The notes under the pieces: generated by a model
Told to the model about the DNA's origin: nothing
The model's database searches: none
The model's input: only the letters and a program-made list of their open reading frames with translations
Made by a program: the position numbers and the translations under genes
Assembly (NCBI GenBank): GCA_023445495.1
Contig: JAEXLC010000232.1
Location: forward strand, 1 to 41,527
DNA length: 41,527 bases
From: Pseudomonadota bacterium
GTDB taxonomy: Bacteria > Pseudomonadota > Alphaproteobacteria > Sphingomonadales > Sphingomonadaceae
Direction of reading: 5' to 3'
Shown here: piece after piece, positions 34,039 through 41,527 of the stretch
How the letters are laid out: each line of letters begins with the position of its first letter
Position numbering within the stretch: the first letter of the stretch is position 1

Positions 34039-35292
34039 TCAGGCCGCAAATAGTTCTAACTGCTCGCGTTTCGGCGCGACCAGGCTGCGCAGATCGGCGC
34101 GATCGGACAAGGCGACCGGGCGCCAGTCGGCCGCGACCAGGAAGGGACGGACCTTGGCGATCGAAGCCGTCAGCCGCGCCACGTCCGCCAGATGGAGCCG
34201 GCGCATCCGGCGGGCGGCGAGGATCGCGTCGACGGCCTTCACGCCTAGGCCGGGGACGCGGAGCAGCAGCTCGCGCGGCGCGCGGTTGACGTCGACAGGG
34301 AAGGAGTCGCGGAACTTCAAAGCCCAGGCGAGCTTGGGATCGATGTCGAGCGGGAGCATGCCGGTGGCGGGATCGGCGGCCGCCGCGACTTCCTTCGGCT
34401 GATAGTCGTAGAAACGCATCAGCCAGTCGGACTGGTAGAGCCGGTGCTCGCGCATCAAGGGCGGGCGCTGGAGCGGCAGGACCGCGCTGGCATCGGGGAT
34501 CGGGCTGAACGCCGAATAATAGACGCGGCGCAGCTGGAACTTGTCGTAGAGCCCGGCGGCGCGGGTGATGATGTCGCCATCGGTGGCGGCATCGGCACCG
34601 ACGATCATCTGGGTCGACTGGCCGGCAGGGGCGAATTTCGGCGCGGACTTGTAACGCTTGCCCGCATCGGCGGTGTCGTCGATCGCGGCGCGGACATCGC
34701 GCATCGCGCCTTCGATGCGCGGCGCCGATTTCTCCGGCGCGAGCCGAGTGAGGCCGGCCACCGTCGGCAGCTCGACATTGATCGAGACGCGATCGGCGTA
34801 AAGCCCAGCCTGGCGGATCAGCTCGGGATCGGCATCGGGGATGGTCTTCAAATGGATATAGCCGCGGAAATCATGCTCCTCGCGCAGCAGCCGGGCGACG
34901 CGGACGATCTGCTCCATCGTGTAATCGGAGGAGCGGATGATGCCCGAGGACAGGAACAGCCCCTCGATATAGTTGCGCCGGTAGAAATTGAGCGTGAGGT
35001 CGACCACTTCCTCGGGCGTGAAGCGCGCGCGGCGGACGTTCGAGCTCTTGCGGTTGATGCAATAGTGGCAGTCGAAGATGCAGCTGTTGGTCAGCAGGAT
35101 CTTGAGCAGCGAGATGCAGCGGCCATCGGGCGCATAGGCGTGGCAGATGCCCATCCCCTCGGTCGAGCCGAGCCCGCCCTTGGGGCCGTTCGCGGCGTTG
35201 CGCTTCGCCGTGCCGGAGGAAGCGCAGCTCGCATCGTACTTGGCGGCATCGGCCAGGATGGCGAGCTTTCCGCGGAGATCGAGCTGCGACAT
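34039..35292 (-). CDS. Radical-SAM protein of the UdgX-linked DNA modification/repair family
   Basis: The 417-residue protein has the radical-SAM cluster motif CIFDCHYC (C71, C75, C78). Its N-terminus is cysteine- and glycine-rich (ASCASSGTAKRN, GICHAYAPDGRC). A C-terminal helix-hairpin-helix segment LLLRVPGLG is a DNA-binding feature. It matches the family annotated as a putative DNA modification/repair radical-SAM protein that co-occurs with DUF4130-UdgX. It likely acts on DNA bases or on a DNA-bound substrate. AAGGA precedes the ATG. The divergent gene GT87 lies beyond a long palindromic repeat; the hemerythrin gene follows 33 bases downstream. Confidence 0.92.
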   Translation of the reverse strand: MSQLDLRGKLAILADAAKYDASCASSGTAKRNAANGPKGGLGSTEGMGICHAYAPDGRCISLLKILLTNSCIFDCHYCINRKSSNVRRARFTPEEVVDLTLNFYRRNYIEGLFLSSGIIRSSDYTMEQIVRVARLLREEHDFRGYIHLKTIPDADPELIRQAGLYADRVSINVELPTVAGLTRLAPEKSAPRIEGAMRDVRAAIDDTADAGKRYKSAPKFAPAGQSTQMIVGADAATDGDIITRAAGLYDKFQLRRVYYSAFSPIPDASAVLPLQRPPLMREHRLYQSDWLMRFYDYQPKEVAAAADPATGMLPLDIDPKLAWALKFRDSFPVDVNRAPRELLLRVPGLGVKAVDAILAARRMRRLHLADVARLTASIAKVRPFLVAADWRPVALSDRADLRSLVAPKREQLELFAA

Positions 35293-35361
35293 TTGTTCCT
35301 TCTATGTTCCTGATATTGCAGTGTCCAGAGGGTTGTGGGAAGGGCGCGGGCAGGTTTGAAC

Positions 35362-35512
35362 AAATCCTCCCCGAGCTTGTCTCGGGGAGGGGGACCATTC
35401 GCGGAGCGAATGGTGGAGGGGCCGCCGCGCAGACGGCGGTGTTCCACCGCCGCCCCTCCACCACCGGCTTCGCCGGCGGTCCCCCTCCCCCAGCAAGCTG
35501 GGGGAGGATTTT
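35362..35512. repeat. Long palindromic repeat, family C, copy 2
   Basis: A reverse-complemented version of the element at 29607-29758, with the same order of stems and a few differences. It lies between the divergent radical-SAM and GT87 genes and ends 13 bases before the GT87 start, so it would form a large structure in the GT87 leader. The 70 bases between it and the radical-SAM start carry that gene's promoter. Confidence 0.8.
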
Positions 35513-35524
35513 TGAGGGGCACGC

Positions 35525-36721
35525 ATGCGGCAATTCAGGATCCTGCTGATCGCGCTGGCGGTCACCTGCCTGTTCGGCTTCGGCTTCAAGCAGCATTGCA
35601 TGCCCGGCGGCTGGACCGACTCCGAGCAGTACATCACCGGCTGCTACAGCGACGCGGTGCCCTTCTGGACCGCGCGCGAGGTGGACAAGGGCAGGATCCC
35701 CTATCTGCAGACCCCGATCGAATATCCGGTGCTGACCGGGGCGGCGATCTGGATCGAGGGCGCGGCGACGCACCTGATCTTCGGGCGCCATGCCAATGAC
35801 GCGAAGTTCCTGGGCGTGGTGACGGCGGTGAACATCGCCCTCGCCTTCCTGGTGCTGTGGATGCTGTGGCGCGCGGGGATGGACCGGCGGCGGCTGTGGT
35901 GGTGGGCGGCGGCGCCGCCGCTCGTCCTCTATGTCGGGCATAACTGGGACATGATCGCGGTGACGCTGGCGGTGGCGGCGCTGCTCCAGGCGCGCGAGAA
36001 CCGGCTGGTACGAGCGGCGGCGGCGGCCGGGCTCGGCGTGGCGGCCAAGCTGTTCCCGGTGGTGATCCTGCCGCTGATCGGGCTCTCGGCGCTGTTCGAG
36101 CGCGGCAAGGACTCGATGCAGCGGCTGCGCCGGGCGGCGACGGTGACGCTGGCGGCGATCGCGGCCTGGGCGGTGGTGAACCTGCCGGTCGCGCTGATCG
36201 CGCCGAAGAACTGGGCCGAGTTCTACCTGTTCTCCCAGGCGCGCAGCGGCACCGCGGCGGGAAGCTGGGACGTGCTGGGCAATCTCGGCTGGCTGGTGCT
36301 GAGCATCGAGCAGAAGAACCTCTATGCGACCTTGGCCTTTGCGATCGGCGCGGCGGCGATCGTCGCGATCGGCTGGCGGCGGCACCGCGACCGGCTGTGG
36401 CTGCTGGCAACGCCTCTGCTCGCCTGGTTCATGCTGACCAACAAGGTCTATTCGCCGCAATTCGACCTGTGGCTGTGGCCGCTGCTGGTGATGACCGCGC
36501 CGCGCCTGCTGCCGGTGGCGCTGTTCGCGCTGGCGGGGATCGCGGCCTATTTCGCCGAGTTCTGGTATTTCGCCGGGATGGACGGGGTGTGGCCGGCGGC
36601 GAGCACGATCGACATCGCCTGGGCGGCGGCGGCGCGCGGCGCGGTGATGCTGTGGATCATCGTCGATTGCCTGCGCCGGGAGCCGCCGGAATGGGTGGGG
36701 CGGTGGCCGGTGCGGCACTGA
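35525..36721 (+). CDS. GT87-family (DUF2029) membrane glycosyltransferase
   Basis: The 398-residue protein has about nine to ten membrane spans and the conserved early loop DSEQYITGCYSDAVPFW with acidic residues near the first span, as in GT87 polyprenyl-phosphate-mannose-dependent transferases. It probably transfers a sugar from a lipid carrier to an envelope glycan; donor and acceptor are unknown. The ATG at 35525 has GAGGGG upstream, immediately after the family-C repeat. It is monocistronic and followed by a repeat-rich region with a bidirectional terminator. Confidence 0.8.
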   Translation: MRQFRILLIALAVTCLFGFGFKQHCMPGGWTDSEQYITGCYSDAVPFWTAREVDKGRIPYLQTPIEYPVLTGAAIWIEGAATHLIFGRHANDAKFLGVVTAVNIALAFLVLWMLWRAGMDRRRLWWWAAAPPLVLYVGHNWDMIAVTLAVAALLQARENRLVRAAAAAGLGVAAKLFPVVILPLIGLSALFERGKDSMQRLRRAATVTLAAIAAWAVVNLPVALIAPKNWAEFYLFSQARSGTAAGSWDVLGNLGWLVLSIEQKNLYATLAFAIGAAAIVAIGWRRHRDRLWLLATPLLAWFMLTNKVYSPQFDLWLWPLLVMTAPRLLPVALFALAGIAAYFAEFWYFAGMDGVWPAASTIDIAWAAAARGAVMLWIIVDCLRREPPEWVGRWPVRH

Positions 36722-36734
36722 CGGCTCACTTGCT

Positions 36735-36932
36735 CCCCTCCCTGCAAGGGAGGGGCTGGGGGTGGGTTGCGAGCGTAGCGAGCCCAACTAGCCGGTTTGC
36801 GAAAACAGAAAAGGCCGGGCATCGAGCCCGACCTTTTCTAACCCACCCATCATCAGGTCGGCGATGCCCCCGGCATCGCCTAAACAGCGCGGGGCGCTGT
36901 TTACCTGATGATCCCTCCCTTGCAGGGAGGGG
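36735..36932. repeat. Cluster of nested inverted repeats
   Basis: The ~200-base cluster contains several hairpins: CCCCTCCCT/AGGGAGGGG (36735-36755), the terminator at 36807-36839, GGCGATGCC/GGCATCGCC (36860-36880), AAACAGCGC/GCGCTGTTT (36882-36902), and CCCTCCCT/AGGGAGGG (36913-36931). The arms ATCATCAGGT (36849-36858) and ACCTGATGAT (36903-36912) enclose the two middle hairpins, so a branched cruciform or cloverleaf can form. The first and last hairpins are also complementary to each other. Confidence 0.75.
36807..36839. terminator. Bidirectional Rho-independent terminator
   Basis: AGAAAAGG-C-CGGGC pairs with GCCCG-A-CCTTTTCT around ATCGA. The A/T-rich base of the stem gives a U-run in both directions, fitting termination of both the GT87 gene (plus) and the secreted cysteine-protein gene (minus), which converge here. 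Confidence 0.75.
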
Positions 36933-36950
36933 AATTGGTGCGAGCCAACC

Positions 36951-37358
36951 TTATGGCAAAGGCAAATTCTGTTCGGCCTTGCGGCGGGCGCGGGTTTCGG
37001 CGCGGGCGGCGGTGGCGCGCTTGACGAAGCAGCCGGTGCTGCCATTGGCGCCGACCGAGGTGCAGCTGCCGGTGCCGAAATTGCCCGCGGTCACTGCATC
37101 CTGCGAACGCACTGCCCAGCTCTCGGTCTGCTGCGGCGGGCCGCCCTGGTCGCGCAGGTTCGACGGGATGCGGAAACGCTCGGCCTCGTCGAGGCGCTTG
37201 CAGACCACGATCTCTTCGCCGTTGCTGTTCGTCGGGCACTTGTCCTTGCCGTAGATGATCAGCACGCTGTTCTGCGCCGAACTCTGCGCATGGGCAGCGG
37301 CGGGCATCAGCATCGGGACGGCGGCAAGCGCGCCCGCGATCAGGATCCGGTTCAACAT
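36951..37358 (-). CDS. Small secreted cysteine-containing protein of unknown function
   Basis: The 135-residue protein has a signal peptide (about 1-24, AHA-QS cleavage site). Four cysteines follow (41, 53, 99, 110), probably two disulfides, then a basic C-terminal tail. The segment GEEIVVCKR...RFRIP (about 48-65) resembles, from memory, a motif seen in many small exported proteins of sphingomonads whose role is unknown. The ATG at 37358 is preceded by GAGGAG. It lies downstream of coq7/dsbB on the same strand, about 50 bases from coq7. I cannot assign a function. Confidence 0.8.
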   Translation of the reverse strand: MLNRILIAGALAAVPMLMPAAAHAQSSAQNSVLIIYGKDKCPTNSNGEEIVVCKRLDEAERFRIPSNLRDQGGPPQQTESWAVRSQDAVTAGNFGTGSCTSVGANGSTGCFVKRATAARAETRARRKAEQNLPLP

Positions 37359-37408
37359 CGGCTTACTCCTCTATGCCGTGCATCGGGGACAACGGCTGAA
37401 CAAAGGCT

Positions 37409-37942
37409 TTATATCCGTTTCGATACCGCAATGGCAGCGCGGCAGCCGGCGCGAATCAGGGTGGAGAGCAAGGGATAGGCCGGGGCCTGTTCCGCGCCAT
37501 GCTCCAGCGCCGTATCGCGGTGCTCCAGCTCCTCGTCGCGGAACTTCGCGACCGCTTCGCTGAGCTCGGGATCGCCGGTGCCCAGCTCCTCGAGCTGCTG
37601 CTGGTAATGGAGATCGATCTCGGTCTCGATCGCGGCGGTGCAGGCCATCGCCGCTTCGGGACCCATCGCCGCGGTGACCGCGCCGAGCGCGAAGCCGGCG
37701 ACGTTCCAGAAGGGCTGGAGCGCCGTCGGGCGCACGCCGCGCCGGGCGATCATCGAATCGAAGAAGGCGCGGTGGCGCTCTTCCTGGATCGCCATGCCGG
37801 CGATCATCCGCGCCATCGGGGTGCGATCGCCCATCACCGCCAGCTGGCCGGCATAGATGCGCGTCGCGCCATATTCGCCCGCCTGATCGACGCGGACCAT
37901 CGAGGACGTCCCCTCGCGCCGATCGCCGGGCTTCCAGCTCAT
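37409..37942 (-). CDS. coq7: Demethoxyubiquinone hydroxylase (COQ7 family)
   Basis: The 177-residue protein is a ferritin-like diiron monooxygenase of ubiquinone biosynthesis, hydroxylating demethoxyubiquinol at the inner membrane. Iron ligands are E23, the EERH motif (E54, H57), E106, and the EELEH motif (E138, H141). The ATG at 37942 overlaps the dsbB stop (ATGA); a longer upstream frame is antisense to nothing and lies inside dsbB, so it is rejected. In alphaproteobacteria COQ7 replaces UbiF in this step. Confidence 0.95.
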   Translation of the reverse strand: MSWKPGDRREGTSSMVRVDQAGEYGATRIYAGQLAVMGDRTPMARMIAGMAIQEERHRAFFDSMIARRGVRPTALQPFWNVAGFALGAVTAAMGPEAAMACTAAIETEIDLHYQQQLEELGTGDPELSEAVAKFRDEELEHRDTALEHGAEQAPAYPLLSTLIRAGCRAAIAVSKRI

Positions 37943-38421
37943 GCGCGGCCCTTCCGCAGGGCGAGCGCGAAGATCGCCGCGGCGCCGGTGAGCGAGAAGA
38001 TCGCGTTGAAGCCGGCCAGGCTGATCCCGAACAACGTCCATTGCGGCACGTCGCAGCGGATCAGCGGGCGGCGCAGCGCGTCGGTCAGCATGTCCATCGG
38101 GTTGGCGCCATGCACCTGGGCGGTGCAGGCGGTGATGCCCTGCCACCATTTATACTCGACCCCGGCATGGAACACGCCGATGCCGCCGCTGATCGCCACG
38201 GCGAGGCCGGCGAGCAGGACGAGGCCGAGCTGGGCGCGGCGATCCTTCACCAGGAAGGCCGAGAGCGCGATCAGGATCGCGGCATAATGCGGATAACGCT
38301 GCCACCAGCACATCTCGCACGGGACCAGCCCGAAGAATTCGGTGGTATGCGCGCCGCCGACCAGCGCGAGAGGCAGCAAGAACGCGAGCCAGCGGGCGGC
38401 GCAGAACGTGTCGATACGCAT
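37939..38421 (-). CDS. dsbB: Disulfide bond formation protein B
   Basis: The 160-residue inner-membrane protein has four spans. The first periplasmic loop carries CEMC (C35, C38), and the second loop supplies C99 and C123. It reoxidises DsbA with ubiquinone, which fits its coupling to a ubiquinone biosynthesis gene, coq7. The ATG at 38421 lies 3 bases after the ctpA stop, so both are probably on one transcript from ctpA or further upstream. Confidence 0.93.
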   Translation of the reverse strand: MRIDTFCAARWLAFLLPLALVGGAHTTEFFGLVPCEMCWWQRYPHYAAILIALSAFLVKDRRAQLGLVLLAGLAVAISGGIGVFHAGVEYKWWQGITACTAQVHGANPMDMLTDALRRPLIRCDVPQWTLFGISLAGFNAIFSLTGAAAIFALALRKGRA

Positions 38422-38424
38422 GGC

Positions 38425-39777
38425 TTACTTGCTCTTGGCGGCCGCGACCTGGGTCTTGGGACCGAGGCGGGAGATGGTCTGGAGGGCGTAGTGGAGCTGG
38501 AAGTCGTCCACGCCTTCCTTCTTCAGCTGGTCCGCCGTCTTGGCGAAGCGCGGATCGGTGCGCTGGTCGTCCTCGAGCACCGAATCATCGACCTTGTCGT
38601 TGTTGATAAGGTGCGCGCGCAGGTCGGCCTCGCGGATCGAGGGGCGGCTCTTATAGTCCGGATCGGTGAGCTGGGGGACGAGCAGGTCGGGCTTGATGCC
38701 GCCTTCCTGCACCGAGCGGCCCGACGGCGTGTAATAGCGCGCGGTGGTGAGGCGCAGCGCGGCGCGCGGACCCATCGGCAGGATCGACTGGACCGAGCCC
38801 TTGCCGAAGCTGCGCACGCCCATGACGAGCGCGCGGTGATGATCCTGGAGCGCGCCGGCGACGATCTCCGAGGCCGAGGCGGTGCCCGCGTCGATCAGCA
38901 CGACGACCGGCAGGCCCTTGGCGAGGTCGCCCGGGATCGAGGTGATGCCGGGCTCGTTCACATCGGCATACCAGCGCTCGATATCGCTCTTCTCGCGGCC
39001 GCGCTGCGAGACGATCTCGCCATGGCTGAGGAACACGTCCGAGACTTCAATCGCCTGGCTGAGCAGCCCGCCGCCATTCTCGCGCAGATCGACGATATAG
39101 CCGAGCGGCTTGTGCCCGAGCTTCTTGTCGATCTCCTGGATCGCCTTGACCGTGTCCGCGCCGGTCTGGGCAGTGAAGGTGTTGATGTTGATGATGCCGA
39201 CGCCGTCCTTGACCTCCCACTTCACCGGCTTCTGCACGATGATCTCGCGCTTCATCGTGAAGGTGAGCGGCTTGTCGGCGCCGGGGCGGACAACGGTGAG
39301 GGTGACCGCGGTGCCGGGCTTGCCGCGCATCTGCTCGATCGCTTCGTCAAGGCTGCCGCCGACGATGAACTTGCCGTCGATATGGGTGATGAAGTCGCCC
39401 GACTTCATGCCCGCGCGCGCAGCCGGGGTGTCCTCGGTCGGGGCGACGACCTTCACCGCGCCGTCCTGCTGGGTGACGGTGAGGCCGAGGCCGCCATAAT
39501 TGCCGTCGGTCTGGATCTTGAGATTGTCGAAATCGAGCCCGTCGGCGAAGCTGGAGTGCGGGTCCAGCGCGGCGAGCATGCCCTGGATCGCGCCCTTCAT
39601 CAGCGTGGCGTCGTCGACCTTGTCGACATAGTTCGCCTTCACCTGGCTGTAGACTTCCATGAAGGTGTCGAGCTCCTTGAAGCTCGACGTATCGACGCCG
39701 GCCATCGCGCCCGAGGCGACGGGGACGAGCGCCAGCGCGCCGACGGCGGCGGTGACCTGAAGGAACGAACGGAGCAT
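38425..39777 (-). CDS. ctpA: S41 family carboxy-terminal processing peptidase
   Basis: The 450-residue protease has an N-terminal signal/anchor segment, a PDZ domain (about 88-168) and an S41 catalytic domain. The Ser/Lys/Gln triad is S301 in DAGTASASEI, K326 and Q330 in GKGSVQ. It cleaves C-termini of periplasmic proteins and may process cell-wall hydrolases. The ATG at 39777 is preferred to TTG codons just upstream because GGAAAG precedes it. An envC-like gene is 70 bases upstream; CtpA/Prc and EnvC-type proteins both belong to peptidoglycan-hydrolase control. Confidence 0.93.
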   Translation of the reverse strand: MLRSFLQVTAAVGALALVPVASGAMAGVDTSSFKELDTFMEVYSQVKANYVDKVDDATLMKGAIQGMLAALDPHSSFADGLDFDNLKIQTDGNYGGLGLTVTQQDGAVKVVAPTEDTPAARAGMKSGDFITHIDGKFIVGGSLDEAIEQMRGKPGTAVTLTVVRPGADKPLTFTMKREIIVQKPVKWEVKDGVGIININTFTAQTGADTVKAIQEIDKKLGHKPLGYIVDLRENGGGLLSQAIEVSDVFLSHGEIVSQRGREKSDIERWYADVNEPGITSIPGDLAKGLPVVVLIDAGTASASEIVAGALQDHHRALVMGVRSFGKGSVQSILPMGPRAALRLTTARYYTPSGRSVQEGGIKPDLLVPQLTDPDYKSRPSIREADLRAHLINNDKVDDSVLEDDQRTDPRFAKTADQLKKEGVDDFQLHYALQTISRLGPKTQVAAAKSK

Positions 39778-39847
39778 CAACAACTACTTTCCGGAAACGC
39801 GTTCGAGGGGCAATCTAGGCCGGGATCGCGGCAAATGCACGGCACAA

Positions 39848-41020
39848 TCAGCCGAGCAGGCGCGCAAGGTCCATGGGCTCGCCGCGGCGGCGCAGCTCGA
39901 CGGTGACGCGCGGGGCGTCGCTGCCCGGGGCACGGCCGATGCGGGTGCCCTGCTGGATCTGCTGGCCGACGCGGACGGCGACGCCGCCCAGGCCGGTGAC
40001 CGAGCTGGTCCAGCCATTGCCGTGATCGATGATGACGACCCCGCCATAGTCGCGGAACGGGCCGGCGAAGAGGATGCGGCCGGCGGCGGGGGCGATCGCA
40101 TCGGCATTGGCGGCGCAGGCGAGCGTGACACCGCGGGCGCGCACGCCGGTGGCGGAAAGCTCGCCCATGCCGGTGACGACCGCGCCGGCGACGGGCAGGA
40201 CATAGGGCGCGCCGAGCTTGCGGGACGGTGCCGGCGCGGCGCTGCCCGGACGGGGGAGCGGGCCGGGAAGTGCCGTGAGACCGGACTGGATCTCCGCCGC
40301 CTCGCCCGCCGTCTCCATCTGATCGACGATCTCGCGGGCGCGCTCGCCGAGCGCAATCGCGTGGTCCGATTCGACCAGCGCGCTGGAGGCGAGCTGGGCC
40401 GAGCGGGCGCGGTGATCGGCTTCGAGCCTGACCAGCGCGATCCGCTCATTCTCGATCCGCTGGCGGGCCTCGCGGAAGCTGTTGACCGCGGCGAGGGCAT
40501 CGGCGCGCAGGGCACGGACGCGGGCAAGCTCGGCGCGGACGTCGCGGGTGCGCGCTTCGACAACGGGCAGGACGGTGCCGAGCACGGCGCGGACATGGAC
40601 CATGTCGGCGGTCGAGCCGGGCTGGACGAGGCCGAGCACGGCGGGGCGGCGGGCCATCGACTGAAGCGCGGCGATCAGCCGGAGGATCGGCCCCTGGCGC
40701 TCGGCGACGCGGGTGCGCTGCTCGGCGAGCTGGCGGTCGACGATGCCGATCCGGGCGCGGGCGGCGGCGATGTCCGCCTCGGCCGCCTTGATCCGCTCGC
40801 CGGCGGCGGCTTCCTGGGCACGGGCACGCAGGGCCTGGTCGCGCTCCGAGGCGGCCTGGCGCTCCAGCGCGGCGCTGCGTGCCTGGGCGGCCTGGGACTG
40901 GGCATTGGCCTCACGCAGCCGGCCCTGCTGCTCGGCAAGGCCGGGCGCCTGCGCCGCCGCAAAGCTGCCGGTGGCGAGGATCGCGAAGGTGCCGGCAAGA
41001 ATCGCGAGCGGGCGGAGCAT
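39848..41020 (-). CDS. EnvC-like murein hydrolase activator, LytM domain degenerate
   Basis: The 390-residue exported protein has a signal peptide (about 1-22), long alanine-rich coiled coils (about 30-240) and a C-terminal LytM/M23-like domain (about 267-390). The metal ligands of active M23 enzymes are missing: the usual HLS is replaced by GLG in TSSVTGLGG, and the first histidine/aspartate site is GVTLACAANAD. This is the EnvC type, which activates amidases rather than cutting peptidoglycan itself. The ATG at 41020 lies 4 bases beyond rlmH's stop; a longer start inside rlmH is rejected. Confidence 0.9.
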   Translation of the reverse strand: MLRPLAILAGTFAILATGSFAAAQAPGLAEQQGRLREANAQSQAAQARSAALERQAASERDQALRARAQEAAAGERIKAAEADIAAARARIGIVDRQLAEQRTRVAERQGPILRLIAALQSMARRPAVLGLVQPGSTADMVHVRAVLGTVLPVVEARTRDVRAELARVRALRADALAAVNSFREARQRIENERIALVRLEADHRARSAQLASSALVESDHAIALGERAREIVDQMETAGEAAEIQSGLTALPGPLPRPGSAAPAPSRKLGAPYVLPVAGAVVTGMGELSATGVRARGVTLACAANADAIAPAAGRILFAGPFRDYGGVVIIDHGNGWTSSVTGLGGVAVRVGQQIQQGTRIGRAPGSDAPRVTVELRRRGEPMDLARLLG

Positions 41021-41024
41021 GCTC

Positions 41025-41447
41025 CTAGCCTTCGCGATGATAGGGGTGGTTGGCAAGGATCGAGGTGGCGCGCCACAGCTGCTCGGCGAGCATCGCGCGC
41101 GCCATCATGTGCGGCCAGGTGGCGCGGCCGAAGCTGATGAGCAGATCGGCCTGGGCACGCTGGGCATCGTCGAAGCCGTCGGCCGCGCCGATCAGGAACC
41201 GCGCCTCGCGCACGCCGTCGTCGCGCCAGCTGCCCAGCCGCTCGGCAATCGCCTTGGACGGCAGGTTCTCGCCCAGCTCGTCGAGCATGACGATTCGGGT
41301 GGTGCCGGAAATGTCGGGGATCTTGCCGCCCATGTCAGGCAGCTCGGTGACCCTGGTCGGCCACTGGATGCGCTTGAGATAGCGATCGACCAGCTCGGCC
41401 TCAGGGCTCCGGCCGATCTTGCCGCGCGCGACGATGTGTAGCTGCAT
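41025..41447 (-). CDS. rlmH: 23S rRNA (pseudouridine1915-N3)-methyltransferase RlmH
   Basis: The 140-residue SPOUT methyltransferase uses SAM to methylate pseudouridine 1915 in helix 69 of 23S rRNA. The knot region FLIGAADGF (near 82-90) and the conserved C-terminal tail HPYHR (134-138) are visible. It is slightly shorter than E. coli RlmH (155). The ATG at 41447 is chosen because the protein starts MQLHIVARGK as in the family; a longer frame lacks homology. It is followed, after 4 bases, by the envC-like gene. Confidence 0.95.
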   Translation of the reverse strand: MQLHIVARGKIGRSPEAELVDRYLKRIQWPTRVTELPDMGGKIPDISGTTRIVMLDELGENLPSKAIAERLGSWRDDGVREARFLIGAADGFDDAQRAQADLLISFGRATWPHMMARAMLAEQLWRATSILANHPYHREG

Positions 41448-41495
41448 GTTATCTGCGCCTTCCGGCGCGAGCGGCACCGGCCCGCTCCCCCACCC

Positions 41496-41527
41496 GGCCA
41501 CCCATATGATACTGCCGTCGGGTGGCC
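41496..41527. repeat. Inverted repeat cut by the window end
   Basis: GGCCACCC (41496-41503) and GGGTGGCC (41520-41527) are perfect inverted arms around 16 bases. The right arm reaches the last base, so the element may extend beyond the window. It lies upstream of rlmH, where a terminator of the preceding gene or a longer repeat could be located. Confidence 0.4.

Noticed and set aside
38041..39906. 621-codon plus-strand frame opposite dsbB and ctpA
   Set aside because: Low-complexity antisense frame. dsbB and ctpA on the minus strand carry complete catalytic motifs.

Overview
The window looks like chromosomal DNA of an alphaproteobacterium close to Sphingomonas. This rests on the high G+C sequence, the protein sequence character, the gene order rlmH-envC-ctpA-dsbB-coq7, and several families of intergenic palindromes of the kind common in sphingomonads. 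I could run no database search, so the genus is an inference. About 36 protein genes are supported. I see no tRNA, rRNA, CRISPR array, transposase or phage gene.

Layout. (1) 1-6000: release factor prfC, an aldose-epimerase-like protein, a 3-hydroxyisobutyrate-dehydrogenase-type reductase, a PLP decarboxylase and a short-chain dehydrogenase. (2) 6072-10704, minus strand: the translation block rpmI-rplT-pheS-pheT, followed by a coupled small acidic protein of unknown function. (3) 10896-15540: a small carbohydrate locus (PD40 propeller protein, UPF0303 protein, Gfo/Idh/MocA oxidoreductase, GH3 glycosidase). Its two promoter regions share the CG-centred palindrome TTAGCGCTAA, so they are probably controlled by one LacI-type repressor encoded elsewhere. 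(4) 15810-21153: an Hsp70-like ATPase, divergent from a coupled trio of DUF4173 membrane protein, OmpR-type response regulator and histidine kinase. (5) 21123-28598, minus strand: a complete YbhGFSR-like ABC drug-efflux operon in the order tetR, hlyD, double ATPase, two ABC-2 permeases and a NodT outer-membrane lipoprotein, with a perfect 16-bp operator before tetR. The hlyD/ATPase junction has been tandemly duplicated, leaving two gene fragments. (6) 28912-29601: a DJ-1/PfpI protein resembling isonitrile hydratase. (7) 29762-35292, minus strand: a radical-SAM protein and a DUF4130-UdgX uracil-DNA glycosylase, which belong together as a DNA-repair pair, separated by a hemerythrin protein, a beta-helix protein and a diheme cytochrome c. 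Inverted copies of a ~150-bp palindrome bracket the block. (8) 35525-41447: a GT87 membrane glycosyltransferase, a small secreted cysteine protein, and coq7, dsbB, ctpA, an envC-like gene and rlmH.

Genes are tightly packed. ATGA or TGATG stop/start overlaps couple pheS-pheT-orf, UPF0303-Gfo/Idh, DUF4173-regulator, tetR-hlyD, ATPase-permease-permease, beta-helix-cytochrome and dsbB-coq7. Non-coding space is mostly filled by inverted repeats. The points most worth a second look are the operon-internal duplication, the split and repeat-bracketed UdgX/radical-SAM module, the shared LacI-type operators, and the nested cruciform-forming region at 36735-36932.
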